The notes under the pieces were generated by a model that saw nothing but the letters and a program-made list of their open reading frames with translations, made no database searches and was not told the DNA's origin. Position numbers and translations under genes: made by a program. Shown one piece after another: positions 1 through 8,776 of a stretch of 64,000 nt of DNA. Numbering within the stretch: position 1 is the stretch's first letter; each line of letters opens with the position of its first letter. The stretch lies in assembly GCF_030409055.1 (NCBI RefSeq), contig NZ_CP116619.1, forward strand, positions 1,831,628 through 1,895,627. Direction: 5' to 3'. This DNA is from Trichocoleus desertorum NBK24 (GTDB lineage Bacteria; Cyanobacteriota; Cyanobacteriia; FACHB-46).

Positions 1-2
1 TC

Positions 3-50
3 TGGGCAGTGCAGTTACGTCCCTATTTGGATCTTGCCACCCCTGCTTGA
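3..50 (+). CDS. C-terminal tail of an unidentified gene cut by the window edge
   Basis: One open frame enters from the left edge and ends at a TGA at 48-50, giving a 15-residue tail (WAVQLRPYLDLATPA). Two other frames are also open for a similar length, so the choice rests only on the protein-like look of this tail. No function can be given. Confidence 0.25.
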   Translation, partial: WAVQLRPYLDLATPA

Positions 51-433
51 GAAAATGTCTTCTTGACTGAAACTTGACTCAAAACTCGGCTCCAGTATCC
101 CTAAAACTTTTGACAAGTCATCTTTACAGATCATCGTTTTTAGAAATGCTGGTTTTTAGAAATACTGAGCGAGTATCCCCAAGGCGACAGATGTTGCTAA
201 GGTTTTAATCTGCAACAGTTAGAGCAAGAAATGGGAACTGGCTCTCCAAGCTCAACCCAGCAGGTTTACAGGGTGCGATCGCATCTCAAAATCCTTAAAA
301 AAGCGTTAAATAATCGTATTCTTTGTCACATTATTTTACATTTTTATATAGGTTAAGTATAAATGCTCAAGGTGTATCCAGCATCGCTCCCGCCAAGAGT
401 TTGATGTCGAGGATACGGTCGGGAACGGTTACC
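51..433. other. intergenic stretch before the pentapeptide gene
   Basis: No convincing gene. It holds a 16-bp tandem duplication (136-151 and 152-167, one mismatch, core GTTTTTAGAAAT) and one HIP1 octamer at 275-282. An open frame runs upstream of the pentapeptide start from a TTG at 323, but that extension is not repeat-like and is probably not translated. Confidence 0.5.
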
Positions 434-970
434 ATGCAGAGGGTCAGCGCCAAAGAAATATTATCTTCCTACGCAGAAGGGCAACGGAATTTTAGCGAAA
501 TTGATGCTGAGGAAGTTTGTCTGTTTGAAGCAGATCTATCAAACATCAATTTACAAGGCAGCAACTTAGTCGCAGCTTACTTACCGTATGCCAATCTGAC
601 CCACGCCAATCTCCAGTCTGCGCAGTTGCAAGCAGCGGAGATGAGCAATATTCAGCTCTATCAAGCAGATTTGGCGGGAGCAGACTTACAAAAGGCAAAT
701 CTATCGCGGGCCAACTTGCGACATGCCAACTTGCAAGGGGCAAATTTAGCAGGCGCAGATCTATCTGGGGCAGATTTGTATAACGCTGACCTTACCGAAG
801 CAAACTTGTCCTCCGCCGACCTCAGCCGCACCAACTTAGAAAAAGCTAAACTTCAAGCGGCTCAGCTCACAGGCTGCAATTTGTACAAAGCTCAACAAGC
901 CAATCTGGAACAAGCTTATATCGATCGCACCACCATATTTCCTGATGGTCACCGAGACAGTCCTTCTTAA
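434..970 (+). CDS. pentapeptide-repeat protein
   Basis: The protein (178 aa from the ATG at 434) is built almost entirely of A(D/N)LXX pentapeptides, for example ANLQGANLAGADLSGADLYN, which fold as a right-handed quadrilateral beta-helix. Such proteins are abundant in cyanobacteria and mostly have no known biochemical role. There is no signal peptide or membrane segment, so it is probably cytosolic. The frame is open back to a TTG at 323 and has another ATG at 404; I prefer 434 because MQRVSAKEILSSYAEGQRNF resembles the usual N-terminal cap before the first repeats. Endonuclease V starts 9 bp downstream on the same strand, so the two may be cotranscribed. Confidence 0.85.
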   Translation: MQRVSAKEILSSYAEGQRNFSEIDAEEVCLFEADLSNINLQGSNLVAAYLPYANLTHANLQSAQLQAAEMSNIQLYQADLAGADLQKANLSRANLRHANLQGANLAGADLSGADLYNADLTEANLSSADLSRTNLEKAKLQAAQLTGCNLYKAQQANLEQAYIDRTTIFPDGHRDSPS

Positions 971-979
971 TCAAGCTCT

Positions 980-1639
980 ATGAAGATTCAACCACGACAT
1001 GATTGGCCCGCCACCGCTGAACAGGCCACTGTGATTCAACAGCAGTTGCGTGGTGAGATCATCATGACAGACCAACTAGGAACTGTGCAGCGCGTGGCTG
1101 GGGTCGATGTGGGATTTGAGGCAGAGGGGACAATTACCCGGGCTGCGATCGCAGTGTTGAGCTTTCCTGAATTGCAACTGGTAGAGCAAGCGATCGCCCG
1201 TCGCCCCACTACCTTTCCTTATATTCCAGGCTTTTTGTCCTTCCGAGAAATTCCCGCTGTCCTAGATGCGCTAGAGCAAATCACCACTACACCCGATTTG
1301 TTGCTTTGTGATGGTCATGGGATCGCGCACCCGAGACGGATGGGCATTGCGGCCCACATAGGGTTACTGGTGGACTTACCTGCCATTGGTGTCGGCAAGT
1401 CTTTACTAGTGGGAAAACATGATGAGGTGCCCAATGAGCGAGGCGCTTGGCAACCGCTACAGCATCGAGGCGAGACCATTGGAGCCGTGTTGCGAACCCG
1501 TATGAACACCAAACCCCTCTACATTTCCCTAGGGCACCGGATTAGTCTGCCGAGCGCGATCGATTATGTGATGCGCTGTACGCCAAAATATCGACTTCCA
1601 GAAACCACGCGCCATGCTCACAAATTAGCATCTGGGTGA
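980..1639 (+). CDS. nfi: endonuclease V (deoxyinosine 3' endonuclease)
   Basis: The 219-aa product has the length and motifs of endonuclease V, which nicks DNA one nucleotide 3' of deaminated adenine (deoxyinosine). Visible landmarks are VAGVDVGF with the first catalytic Asp, PYIPGFLSFRE with the metal-binding Glu, LLLCDGHGIAHPRRMG with the second Asp, and IGVGKSLL. It lies 9 bp after the pentapeptide gene on the same strand and its stop abuts the end of the convergent gene at 1641. Family assignment is secure; the physiological role (repair of deaminated purines) is inferred from the family. Confidence 0.95.
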   Translation: MKIQPRHDWPATAEQATVIQQQLRGEIIMTDQLGTVQRVAGVDVGFEAEGTITRAAIAVLSFPELQLVEQAIARRPTTFPYIPGFLSFREIPAVLDALEQITTTPDLLLCDGHGIAHPRRMGIAAHIGLLVDLPAIGVGKSLLVGKHDEVPNERGAWQPLQHRGETIGAVLRTRMNTKPLYISLGHRISLPSAIDYVMRCTPKYRLPETTRHAHKLASG

Positions 1640-1640
1640 T

Positions 1641-2048
1641 CTAAGGTTCGTGTTGTTGAGCGATCGCTAGGGTCTGGTCAATCATAATCCGCACAATCTC
1701 TAAGGCTTGATTCAAGCTTTCTCGAGGGCGAATCTGATAGGTGTAGCGTAAACCCCCTTTTCCTTGATCAGCAGGATGCTGCCACTGCAACACGGGATAT
1801 TTTTTACCAAAACCAGTTTGTCGTTTGATCCGGACATGCACTAGCCAAATCGGCCAGTCGCGATAAGTCGCAACGAAGTGAGTTTTATTTTTGTCGAGTT
1901 CAAGGCGTTGAGCAGCCAAACCAGCCCGACTAGAACCAGTGCTAGGCGTGGGATAACTTACCTGAACAGCCTTATGGGTGGATGAAACACTTGATCTAGA
2001 AGGATACAAGGATTGTGGAAGTGACCTCGATCCGGTAGTCATGTTCAA
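1641..2048 (-). CDS. conserved-looking hypothetical protein, 135 aa
   Basis: I do not recognise this protein. The first ~45 residues are Ser/Thr-rich and probably disordered. The rest is a compact alpha/beta-looking stretch with FVATYRDWPIWLVHVRIKR, VLQWQHPADQGKGGLRYTYQ and a C-terminal helix (ALEIVRIMIDQTLAIAQQ). There is no signal peptide, cysteine motif or membrane helix. It converges on nfi with almost no gap. A second ATG two codons in (2042) is an equal start. Function unknown. Confidence 0.6.
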   Translation of the reverse strand: MNMTTGSRSLPQSLYPSRSSVSSTHKAVQVSYPTPSTGSSRAGLAAQRLELDKNKTHFVATYRDWPIWLVHVRIKRQTGFGKKYPVLQWQHPADQGKGGLRYTYQIRPRESLNQALEIVRIMIDQTLAIAQQHEP

Positions 2049-2312
2049 TTTGCCCCCTCTGCTTACAATCCCAGCTCTCTTTGTTAGTCCTCTACTCGAT
2101 GCAGTTTAGTGACGAGAGCGACTATCTAGATTACCATCAGGGACGAAAATGCCGCTCACTATCTTGGGCACTCAACCTGTTAGTGCAAAATACTGATTCC
2201 TTAGATAACAGAACATCCCCCTTTAGAGTCATTCTCTGAATCTAGAATCATCAGACTTGAGTTGGGCGACAAATGTTCCTGATTTAAGGCTAGAGCCAAG
2301 CTATCTCTACTC

Positions 2313-2326
2313 GTAACTTTAGTTAC
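2313..2326. promoter_or_regulatory. NtcA-type binding site 1 upstream of cynS
   Basis: GTAACTTTAGTTAC fits the NtcA consensus GTA-N8-TAC exactly and is itself nearly a perfect palindrome. It lies about 60 bp before the cynS start. NtcA activates nitrogen-assimilation genes in cyanobacteria when ammonium is scarce, and cyanate use is under nitrogen control in other cyanobacteria. No perfect TAN3T box is found 22-24 bp downstream; TACTAC at 2349 is the nearest. Confidence 0.7.
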
Positions 2327-2337
2327 AACTACGTAGT

Positions 2338-2351
2338 GTAGTTTTAGTTAC
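2338..2351. promoter_or_regulatory. NtcA-type binding site 2 upstream of cynS
   Basis: GTAGTTTTAGTTAC is a second exact GTA-N8-TAC match, its centre 25 bp downstream of the first. It ends 33 bp before the cynS ATG, so it could be a second activator site or could overlap the core promoter and repress. Confidence 0.6.
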
Positions 2352-2384
2352 TACTGGAATCGATGAATATTGAGTGAACTTTTC

Positions 2385-2825
2385 ATGACGATTCCAGCAA
2401 TTACTCAGAAGCTACTAGCTGCCAAACAAATCCAAGGGGTAAGTTTTACAGATCTAGAAAAGATTCTAGGACGAGATGAAGTTTGGATTGCAGCAGTGTT
2501 TTATCGCCAAGCCAGTGCTTCTGAGGATGAAGCCAGTAAGTTAGTGGAGGCTTTAGGATTAGGGCCAGACGTGGCATCTGAGCTGACCGAATATCCCCTC
2601 AAAGGTCTAGGGCCAGTAGTACCAACCGATCCGCTGATTTATCGCTTCTACGAAATCATGCAGGTCTACGGCATGCCCTTAAAGGAAGTCATTCAGGAGA
2701 AATTCGGCGATGGCATTATGAGTGCGATCGACTTCACGCTGGATGTAGAGAAGGAAGCAGACCCTAAAGGCGATCGCGTCAAACTGACCATGTCAGGAAA
2801 ATTCTTGCCTTACAAAAAGTGGTAA
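2385..2825 (+). CDS. cynS: cyanate hydratase (cyanase)
   Basis: Cyanase converts cyanate plus bicarbonate to ammonia and CO2 (via carbamate), detoxifying cyanate and yielding nitrogen. The 146-aa product from the ATG at 2385 has the family's usual length. The N-terminal helical domain is followed by the catalytic C-terminal domain with [13 protein letters not shown] (catalytic Arg and, three residues on, Glu) and GIMSAIDF (catalytic Ser). The frame is open to a TTG at 2370, giving five extra residues, but the ATG is preferred. No cynABD transporter genes are adjacent. Two NtcA-type sites precede the gene, which suggests activation under nitrogen limitation. Confidence 0.96.
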   Translation: MTIPAITQKLLAAKQIQGVSFTDLEKILGRDEVWIAAVFYRQASASEDEASKLVEALGLGPDVASELTEYPLKGLGPVVPTDPLIYRFYEIMQVYGMPLKEVIQEKFGDGIMSAIDFTLDVEKEADPKGDRVKLTMSGKFLPYKKW

Positions 2826-2929
2826 ATCGGCAGTTTTAGGGAAAATTGTGAATATATGGGGAGCTTGCATCAGAGAAATTGCATCTACTCTAGAGTAGAT
2901 CGTTCTAAGGCTCCCTGTTTCCTTAATTA

Positions 2930-3913
2930 ATGCTCCACCATCATCACTCCTCCCATTGTGACCACTCCATCTCCGCTGCCTCTCTAAACCCAGGCAGCAC
3001 GCCAAAGCAGAAGTTGCGCTTGTTGTGGATAGCGCTCATTCTGACAGGTTGCTTTTCGCTAGCGGAGTTAGTTGTGAGTCACCGCAGCCATAGTTTGGCG
3101 CTACTGGCTGATTCAGGACATTTGTTCTCCGACACACTATCGCTCGCTTTGGCACTGTTAGCCACCTGGATCGCCCGTCTACCTGCTTCTGAACAAGCTC
3201 CTTTTGGCTACCGTCGGGTGGAGATTTTGGCAGCTTTAGCCAATGGGTTGAGCTTGGTCGCGATCGCCTGTTGGGTCGGATGGGAAGCGATCGCCCGACT
3301 ACAATCTCCCCCTACTGAAATTCTCAGCTTGCCCATGCTGATTACGGCTGTAGTGGGCTTAGGCGTGAATAGCTTAAATGCCTGGTTCTTGCATCGCGAC
3401 ACTCACCACGACTTGAATCTGCGGGGAGCCTTTCTGCATATGGTGGCCGATGCCGTTAGCTCTGTGGGTGTCATCTTGGCAGCGATCGCGGTTGGCAAAC
3501 TGCATTGGCTGTGGGCAGATGGAGCCATTAGCTTGTTGGTGGCGGGATTCATTGCCACTGGAGCCATTCCGCTGATTCAGCAGAGCTTGAATATTTTGCT
3601 AGAACGCACCCCTCAGCAGATTGATGTCCTAGCCCTCTCAGCAGCTTTAATGCAGCACGAGGCGGTGGTTCGCATTGACGCTCTGAAGCTTTGGACGGTC
3701 GCTCTGGGGCAAGAAGTGCTGTGTGTGCAATTACAGGTAAATTTAAGCGATGGGTTAGCCCGCGATCGCTTGTTGCAGAAAATTCAAGCCCAAATGCAGC
3801 AAGAATTCGGGATTCAGGATGTGATGGTGCAAATGACTCTAGCTCCTGGTCAGCAGGCGATCGCGACACAACTATCACCGACGCTGAGCGACCAGATTGT
3901 ACTTCCCAGCTAA
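2930..3913 (+). CDS. cation diffusion facilitator (Zn2+-type exporter)
   Basis: This 327-aa inner-membrane protein has the six-helix CDF fold and a C-terminal cytoplasmic domain. The N-terminus is histidine-rich (MLHHHHSSHCDHS), a likely metal-binding tail. The transport site shows HxxxD in TM2 (LLADSGHLFSD) and HxxxD in TM5 (LHMVADAVSSVG), the pattern of zinc-selective ZitB/CzcD proteins, so Zn2+/H+ antiport is the best guess (Cd2+ or Co2+ are possible). The 3' end overlaps the convergent gene at 3875 by 39 bp, and both frames look genuine. No metal-sensor gene is adjacent. Confidence 0.92.
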   Translation: MLHHHHSSHCDHSISAASLNPGSTPKQKLRLLWIALILTGCFSLAELVVSHRSHSLALLADSGHLFSDTLSLALALLATWIARLPASEQAPFGYRRVEILAALANGLSLVAIACWVGWEAIARLQSPPTEILSLPMLITAVVGLGVNSLNAWFLHRDTHHDLNLRGAFLHMVADAVSSVGVILAAIAVGKLHWLWADGAISLLVAGFIATGAIPLIQQSLNILLERTPQQIDVLALSAALMQHEAVVRIDALKLWTVALGQEVLCVQLQVNLSDGLARDRLLQKIQAQMQQEFGIQDVMVQMTLAPGQQAIATQLSPTLSDQIVLPS

Positions 3914-4864
3914 GAAGCCCGCGCCTTGCAACGTAGCAATTCCTTTTAGGGTATTGCCATTCACCTCCCCAGTAAACTGGATGGTTAGCGGCTGACCTTT
4001 CACCTTTTTGCTCGTTTTGAAGCTGATTTGTTTGCCCGTTAACTTAGCATTGTTGATTGCTAACGTTTCACTTCCTGCCGTCGCTGCGCCACTCACTTGC
4101 TGGAATTGCTGCCGCAAGAGCAAATTGACAGGTTGCGGGCCAATGGGAGTAGCTAATGTCCCTTGCCAGTTCCCCGCCACCCTCTCTGGCACCACCCAAT
4201 AGTAAATTGCATGAATGCGGCCCGTTTTAGGCACTCTCACCGTTAAGGTTTTATCGGGTTTCCACTCGCCCATATCAAAGGCATGCGAAACCACTCGCGA
4301 CCCCGGTTTAAGCTCATTCAACAGCTTAGGCTGCAATTTAAGGTTAACGGCGGGCAACAAGTAGAGAGTGACCACGGTGGCATCGCGAAGGTTGGTTTGA
4401 AACAAATCTTGCTGCAAAAACTGGACGCGATCGCCCAAACCCGCTTTTTGAGCGCTGGCATTACTCTCTTGAATTAGCTTTGGGTCGAGTTCTATCCCAA
4501 CTCCACGAGTGCCGTACTTCTGAGCCGCTGTCAGCACAATGCGCCCGTCACCCGAGCCTAAGTCATAGAGCTGATCTCGGCCTGTAACTCGCGCCACTTT
4601 AAGCATTTCGGCCACAACTTCATTCGGCGTTGCCACATAAGGTACCTCCTTCTCCACCACTGGGGCACTAGGAGAGGCGCTAGGAGTCGGAGGATTAACC
4701 GTAGGAGCCTCCGCCACTGGCACAGAAGCAGACACAACCGCCGAGTTAGAAGCCGAGACGGACGAGCTGGAGATGAGAGACTGAGTACAACTAGCCAAAA
4801 GCGCGATCGCAGTCCCTAAACCCATTCCCTTGGCGACTACAGCCATCCTGCGCTGCACTTCCAT
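3875..4864 (-). CDS. predicted lipoprotein with SAM-methyltransferase domain
   Basis: The N-terminus has a hydrophobic segment ending in a lipobox-like LLASC (Cys at residue 26), then a ~50-residue Ser/Pro/Ala linker. Residues ~75-220 are a class I methyltransferase-like domain: YDLGSGDGRIVLTAA (SAM-binding motif I), GIELDPKLI (motif II acidic residue) and VVTLYLLPAVN. The last ~110 residues are a beta-rich domain with repeated GxxISF/GNTLKG motifs. If it is exported as drawn, it would sit outside the cytoplasmic membrane, where SAM is not expected, so the substrate and even the activity are unclear. A cytosolic start further in is not obvious. Its 3' end overlaps the CDF gene by 39 bp. Confidence 0.8.
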   Translation of the reverse strand: MEVQRRMAVVAKGMGLGTAIALLASCTQSLISSSSVSASNSAVVSASVPVAEAPTVNPPTPSASPSAPVVEKEVPYVATPNEVVAEMLKVARVTGRDQLYDLGSGDGRIVLTAAQKYGTRGVGIELDPKLIQESNASAQKAGLGDRVQFLQQDLFQTNLRDATVVTLYLLPAVNLKLQPKLLNELKPGSRVVSHAFDMGEWKPDKTLTVRVPKTGRIHAIYYWVVPERVAGNWQGTLATPIGPQPVNLLLRQQFQQVSGAATAGSETLAINNAKLTGKQISFKTSKKVKGQPLTIQFTGEVNGNTLKGIATLQGAGFLAGKYNLVAQRR

Positions 4865-5043
4865 TCACTCCCCTCCTAATCTCAAGTTTGACGGCTTCTT
4901 CATAATTATGTCTGCTCCACCTTAATCTCGCATTGCCTCAGGCAGATCTAGCCAGAGCATCTCGCCTATGGCATACTCCCCAAGGGAGATGAAACACCCT
5001 AGAATTAAAGACCCGAGCGCTAAGCCTGCCTAAAGAAGCCTGC

Positions 5044-5856
5044 ATGAAGATTGCTACCTGGAACGTCAACTCCATCCGCACCCGCCTAGAGCATGTGATT
5101 AACTGGTTGCAAGCCAATCCAGTTGATGTGCTGTGCGTGCAGGAAACCAAAGTTATAGATGCTGACTTTCCGCGATCGCCCTTCACCGATTTAGGCTACC
5201 ACCTCTACATTTCTGGGCAAAAGTCTTACAACGGTGTTGCCCTAATTAGCCGCACTCCCTTAGAAGATGTCACCGCTGGATTCACCCCAATTTTAGGCGA
5301 AAGCTTAGTAGGTGAACTCGACACCCAAAAGCGAGTGATTACAGGAGTTTTAGATGGCATTCGCATCGTCAACCTGTACGTCCCCAACGGGTCCGAAGTT
5401 GGCAGCGAAAAGTACGTCTATAAGCTGCGTTGGCTCCAGGTGCTGCGAGAGTATCTCGAAGCTCTACGTCTCAAAGACAGAAACCCAAACCCACCCAAAA
5501 TTTTAGTTTGTGGCGACTTCAACATCGCCCTAGAAGACCGAGACATCCATAACCCCAAGGGCCGTGAAAAACACATTATGGCCTCGGATCATGAGCGTAC
5601 CGCTTTGCAAACCGTTCTAGAGCTAGGCTTTGCAGATGCATTTCGCAAATTTACCCAGGATGGCGGTCACTTTAGCTGGTGGGATTACCGCTCTGGATCG
5701 TTTCAACGCAACAGCGGTTGGCGAATCGACCATCACTATCTAACTCCCGCTTTGTATGAGCGCGCGATCGCTTGCACCATTGACGTTGCCCCCCGCCAAC
5801 TAGAAAAACCTAGCGACCATGCGCCTGTCACTGTCGAACTGGAGGTCGCCCTTTAG
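5044..5856 (+). CDS. xthA: exodeoxyribonuclease III
   Basis: This 270-aa member of the AP endonuclease/exonuclease III family cleaves DNA at abasic sites and removes 3' blocking groups in base-excision repair. Motifs seen in order: WNVNSIR, LCVQETK (metal-binding Glu), GVALISRTP, LVCGDFNIA (catalytic Asp/Asn), and SDHAPV near the end (catalytic Asp-His). Length matches bacterial XthA. It begins with ATG at 5044 and stands alone; the gene downstream is a reductase 70 bp away. Confidence 0.96.
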   Translation: MKIATWNVNSIRTRLEHVINWLQANPVDVLCVQETKVIDADFPRSPFTDLGYHLYISGQKSYNGVALISRTPLEDVTAGFTPILGESLVGELDTQKRVITGVLDGIRIVNLYVPNGSEVGSEKYVYKLRWLQVLREYLEALRLKDRNPNPPKILVCGDFNIALEDRDIHNPKGREKHIMASDHERTALQTVLELGFADAFRKFTQDGGHFSWWDYRSGSFQRNSGWRIDHHYLTPALYERAIACTIDVAPRQLEKPSDHAPVTVELEVAL

Positions 5857-5926
5857 ATAGTTGCAAACTCTTCGACTGAACTTGCTACACTGCATCAGAT
5901 AGTTCACCTTCCAGTTGAGTACCCCT

Positions 5927-6814
5927 ATGTTTTTAGTCACTGGAGCCACCGGAGGGCTAGGTCGCAAAATTGTCCACACGCTGTGTGAGCAAGAAAAAGC
6001 GGTGCGAGCTTTTGTGCGGTTGACATCCCGCTATGCCGAACTAGAACATCGTGGTGCGGAAATCTTTATCGGCGATTTGCGACAAGAACGCGATATCCAA
6101 AAAGCTTGCCAAGGTGTGCAATATGTCATCAGCTCTCACGGTGCGACTGGCTCTAGTGATGGGGATGCCCAAATGCTGGACTACCGCGCCAATATTGACT
6201 TAATCGATGCCGCTAAAGCAAATGGCGTGCAGCACTTTGTCTTTATTTCGGTGCTAGGAGTCGATCGCGGTTACGAAGACTCTCCCACCTTCAAGGCCAA
6301 GTTTGCCGTAGAGCGCTACCTACAAAACAGCGGCCTCAGCTATACCATCCTGCGCCCTTCCGGTTTTTCGTCTAACTTGCTCCCTCTCGCCGAGCAATTT
6401 AGCAACACTGGCATCTATCTCTTGATTGGCGATCCTCACAACCGCTCCTCAATCGTCAGCACCGACGACCTCGCCAGAATTAGCGTTGATGCTGTTTCCA
6501 ACGAAGCGGCCCACAATCAAATCTTTGCGGTGGGTGGACCCGAAATCTTAAAGCGATCGGATATCCCTGCGATCTTTGGCCGCATCTTTGATCGCGACCC
6601 CATTGTGATTAATCCCCCCTTATTCCTATTCGACAGCGTGAGAACCGCAGTTGGTCTAGTCAACACCAAAACTCAAAAGGCTTTGGGCACTCTCCGTACC
6701 CTCCTTGCTAATGAGTTTTTCTGTACTTCCAAAGAGATCGAGCGATTGGAATCTACCTTCCACATCAAAATGGAATCCCTCGAAACCTTCCTACGGCGTT
6801 ATTTGAGTGTTTGA
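5927..6814 (+). CDS. NmrA-like NAD(P)-binding protein (atypical SDR)
   Basis: The protein starts at once with a Rossmann loop (TGATGGLGRKIV, GxxGxxG), continues with IGDLRQERD and an atypical-SDR core (YVISSHGATG, HFVFISVLG), and lacks the classical YxxxK catalytic pair at its usual spacing. This places it with NmrA/NAD-dependent epimerase-like proteins; substrate unknown. The frame is open to a TTG at 5915, but the ATG at 5927 puts the Rossmann motif at the normal distance from the N-terminus. Its end overlaps the convergent DUF92 gene by 16 bp. Confidence 0.85.
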   Translation: MFLVTGATGGLGRKIVHTLCEQEKAVRAFVRLTSRYAELEHRGAEIFIGDLRQERDIQKACQGVQYVISSHGATGSSDGDAQMLDYRANIDLIDAAKANGVQHFVFISVLGVDRGYEDSPTFKAKFAVERYLQNSGLSYTILRPSGFSSNLLPLAEQFSNTGIYLLIGDPHNRSSIVSTDDLARISVDAVSNEAAHNQIFAVGGPEILKRSDIPAIFGRIFDRDPIVINPPLFLFDSVRTAVGLVNTKTQKALGTLRTLLANEFFCTSKEIERLESTFHIKMESLETFLRRYLSV

Positions 6815-7578
6815 ACTGCCAGCGCTAAAACAGCAACCGCGATCGCTCCAATTAACGTATTCAAGATATTGACCACTTCATTGGTAAGCCAATCATATTT
6901 AGATTGCAGAGTTGCACCAATGACACTCTCTAGATTGGTGGCAATAAAAGCTGCAATGATGCAAAGACCAACCCCCACTAGATCAATTAAGCCCACGCTC
7001 CAGCCGACGAAGGCGATCGCGGCAGAAGCAACAATGCCCGCCAGAGTGCCCTCTAAACTGACAGCACCCTCGGTGCCACGCGGTACGGATTGCAGAGTAG
7101 TAATCAGGAAAGTGCGTTTACCGTAGGCTTTGCCCACTTCACTGGCAGAGGTATCCGAGAGTTTGGTACTAAAGCTCGCCACATAACCAAGGAGCAGGAG
7201 AGGAATAAAGATACGAGCGTTATTGTCAGAATTAGACAGGGGAAGTAGAAACACTCCTAATGCACACAAGGCACCAACTAACGCAGAACCCCAAACATTC
7301 TCTGGGCCTCTTGCACCAGAACGTTTTTCAGCAATTCCTTCTGCCTCCTTTTGGGCCATGCCGATCCGAGTTACAGCAGAGCCTACGAGGAAATAGAACA
7401 TCACGACTACATATCCCTGCCAACCCAATGTTCCCCAAATTAGAACACCCAAGAAGCAGGCATGAAGCAGACCCGCAGGTGTGAGTAATTTCTTAGGAGC
7501 AAACCAGGCGATCGCACCCAAAACAGAATTAAGAACTAGCGCGATCAACCAGGGATTGGATGTGAGTTCAGTAGACAT
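6799..7578 (-). CDS. DUF92 family integral membrane protein (VTE6/phytyl-phosphate kinase-like)
   Basis: This 259-aa multi-pass membrane protein has the signature of the DUF92/TIGR00297 family: KKLLTPAGLLHACFLG near the start, ENVWGSALVGALCALG, SDTSASEVGKAYGKRTFLI, and VPRGTEGAVSLEGTLAG. In plants and cyanobacteria one branch is VTE6, which phosphorylates phytyl phosphate to phytyl diphosphate for tocopherol and phylloquinone synthesis. That role is plausible here but not provable from this sequence alone. About seven hydrophobic segments are visible. It converges with the NmrA-like gene. Confidence 0.85.
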   Translation of the reverse strand: MSTELTSNPWLIALVLNSVLGAIAWFAPKKLLTPAGLLHACFLGVLIWGTLGWQGYVVVMFYFLVGSAVTRIGMAQKEAEGIAEKRSGARGPENVWGSALVGALCALGVFLLPLSNSDNNARIFIPLLLLGYVASFSTKLSDTSASEVGKAYGKRTFLITTLQSVPRGTEGAVSLEGTLAGIVASAAIAFVGWSVGLIDLVGVGLCIIAAFIATNLESVIGATLQSKYDWLTNEVVNILNTLIGAIAVAVLALAVQTLK

Positions 7579-7783
7579 ATTTTAAGTTGCATTGAGGGGA
7601 TGTAGTCATTCAAGCAAAACCTGCTTACCATTATGATTATCTGTTTTAATTTCTGATGCCAACTCAGCCACCACTTCATTTTCACCATAGGTTAAAAGGG
7701 TATCCCTGATTTTGACTAAGGCTCACAATACAATTGATTTTTGTTTTCTTTAGATTATCAAACCTTTATATCTTTGACTTAGC

Positions 7784-8776
7784 ATGTCTTACTTTCTCTC
7801 AAATCTAAAGCAAAGAGGTTACTTAGAGCAACTTTCCATAACTGTTGGTATTATTGGCTCCCGAAAGCTATCAAACTTCAAGGAGCAAATAGACATCGGA
7901 AAAGGGTGGGATATTTTTTCACCCAACTTAACTATCTATGGGTTTGATGCTGACAGAATTGCTTGTGAGCAAATGAACTCTGCCCTTGCATCCCAAGGAA
8001 TTAATTGGAGTGAAAAACATTTTCCGGTTGCTCTCTGGAACTCCACAAACGAATCCGAAATATATATAACGAGAGATCCAGGATGTATCTCACTTCATCG
8101 ACCCAGCGAGGAATATCGTAAGCGGTTTACATCGAATGTCAAAGCAATGGAATTGATATCGACAGAAGTGATAAAAACTATCACTTTAGATAGTTTTTGC
8201 AAGGCTGAAGCAATCGATGAGATTGATGTTCTTCAAATTGATGTTCAAGGTGGGGAACTTCAGGTTTTGGAAGGAGCTACGGAAATCATAGGAATTAGCA
8301 CTCTGGCTATTGTTGCTGAAGTTGAATTTATGGAGCTATACGTAGGGCAACCATTGTTTGGTGATGTGGATGCTCATCTCAGGAAGCAAGGCTTTACATT
8401 GCTTGATTTAGCGAATATTCAGAGAGATCAGCGCCGAGATATTCCTATTGCTTCAGGCTACCATCCAGGCCCTTTAAGCTGGGCTGATTCCTTTTATTTT
8501 CGTGATTTAATTTCAAATAGATTCAATACTAGTTTGAAGACACCTAGTACAATTTTAAAGCTCGCATGCATTGCAGATGTCATGAACTTTCCAGACTACG
8601 CCTTGGAGATATTAGAATATCTCACTGTCAACTATGGTTCTAACAAACAATACAATTTTGCTGAAGTTATTATTGAAAGCTTATCTCAAATTCCACAATT
8701 ACTAGCGTTGCCAGAAATAGTTGAAAAAGGTTTTGAATCTCTACCCATCATTGCTAAAATGCGCAATTACATCTAA
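7784..8776 (+). CDS. FkbM-family SAM methyltransferase
   Basis: The 330-aa protein has a class I methyltransferase core of the FkbM type: YGFDADRIACEQMN (SAM-binding acidic region) and IDVLQIDVQGGELQVLEGA, the family hallmark. FkbM enzymes O-methylate sugars, lipids or natural products; no partner genes are nearby to suggest the substrate. The last ~80 residues form a helical extension beyond the usual domain. The gene and its flanks are clearly more AT-rich and nearly free of HIP1 octamers compared with neighbours, which hints at later acquisition. Confidence 0.85.
   Translation: MSYFLSNLKQRGYLEQLSITVGIIGSRKLSNFKEQIDIGKGWDIFSPNLTIYGFDADRIACEQMNSALASQGINWSEKHFPVALWNSTNESEIYITRDPGCISLHRPSEEYRKRFTSNVKAMELISTEVIKTITLDSFCKAEAIDEIDVLQIDVQGGELQVLEGATEIIGISTLAIVAEVEFMELYVGQPLFGDVDAHLRKQGFTLLDLANIQRDQRRDIPIASGYHPGPLSWADSFYFRDLISNRFNTSLKTPSTILKLACIADVMNFPDYALEILEYLTVNYGSNKQYNFAEVIIESLSQIPQLLALPEIVEKGFESLPIIAKMRNYI

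Larger units (their letters stand above)
2049..2384. other. divergent intergenic region between the hypothetical gene and cynS
   Basis: About 336 bp without a gene. It must hold the promoters of the leftward gene at 2048 and of cynS. The part nearest cynS carries the two NtcA-type palindromes listed separately and the 10-bp palindrome ACTACGTAGT (2328-2337) between them; I see nothing else distinctive. Confidence 0.6.

Noticed and set aside
3549-3878. 109-codon frame antisense to the CDF gene
   Set aside because: Shadow of a GC-rich coding frame without motifs.
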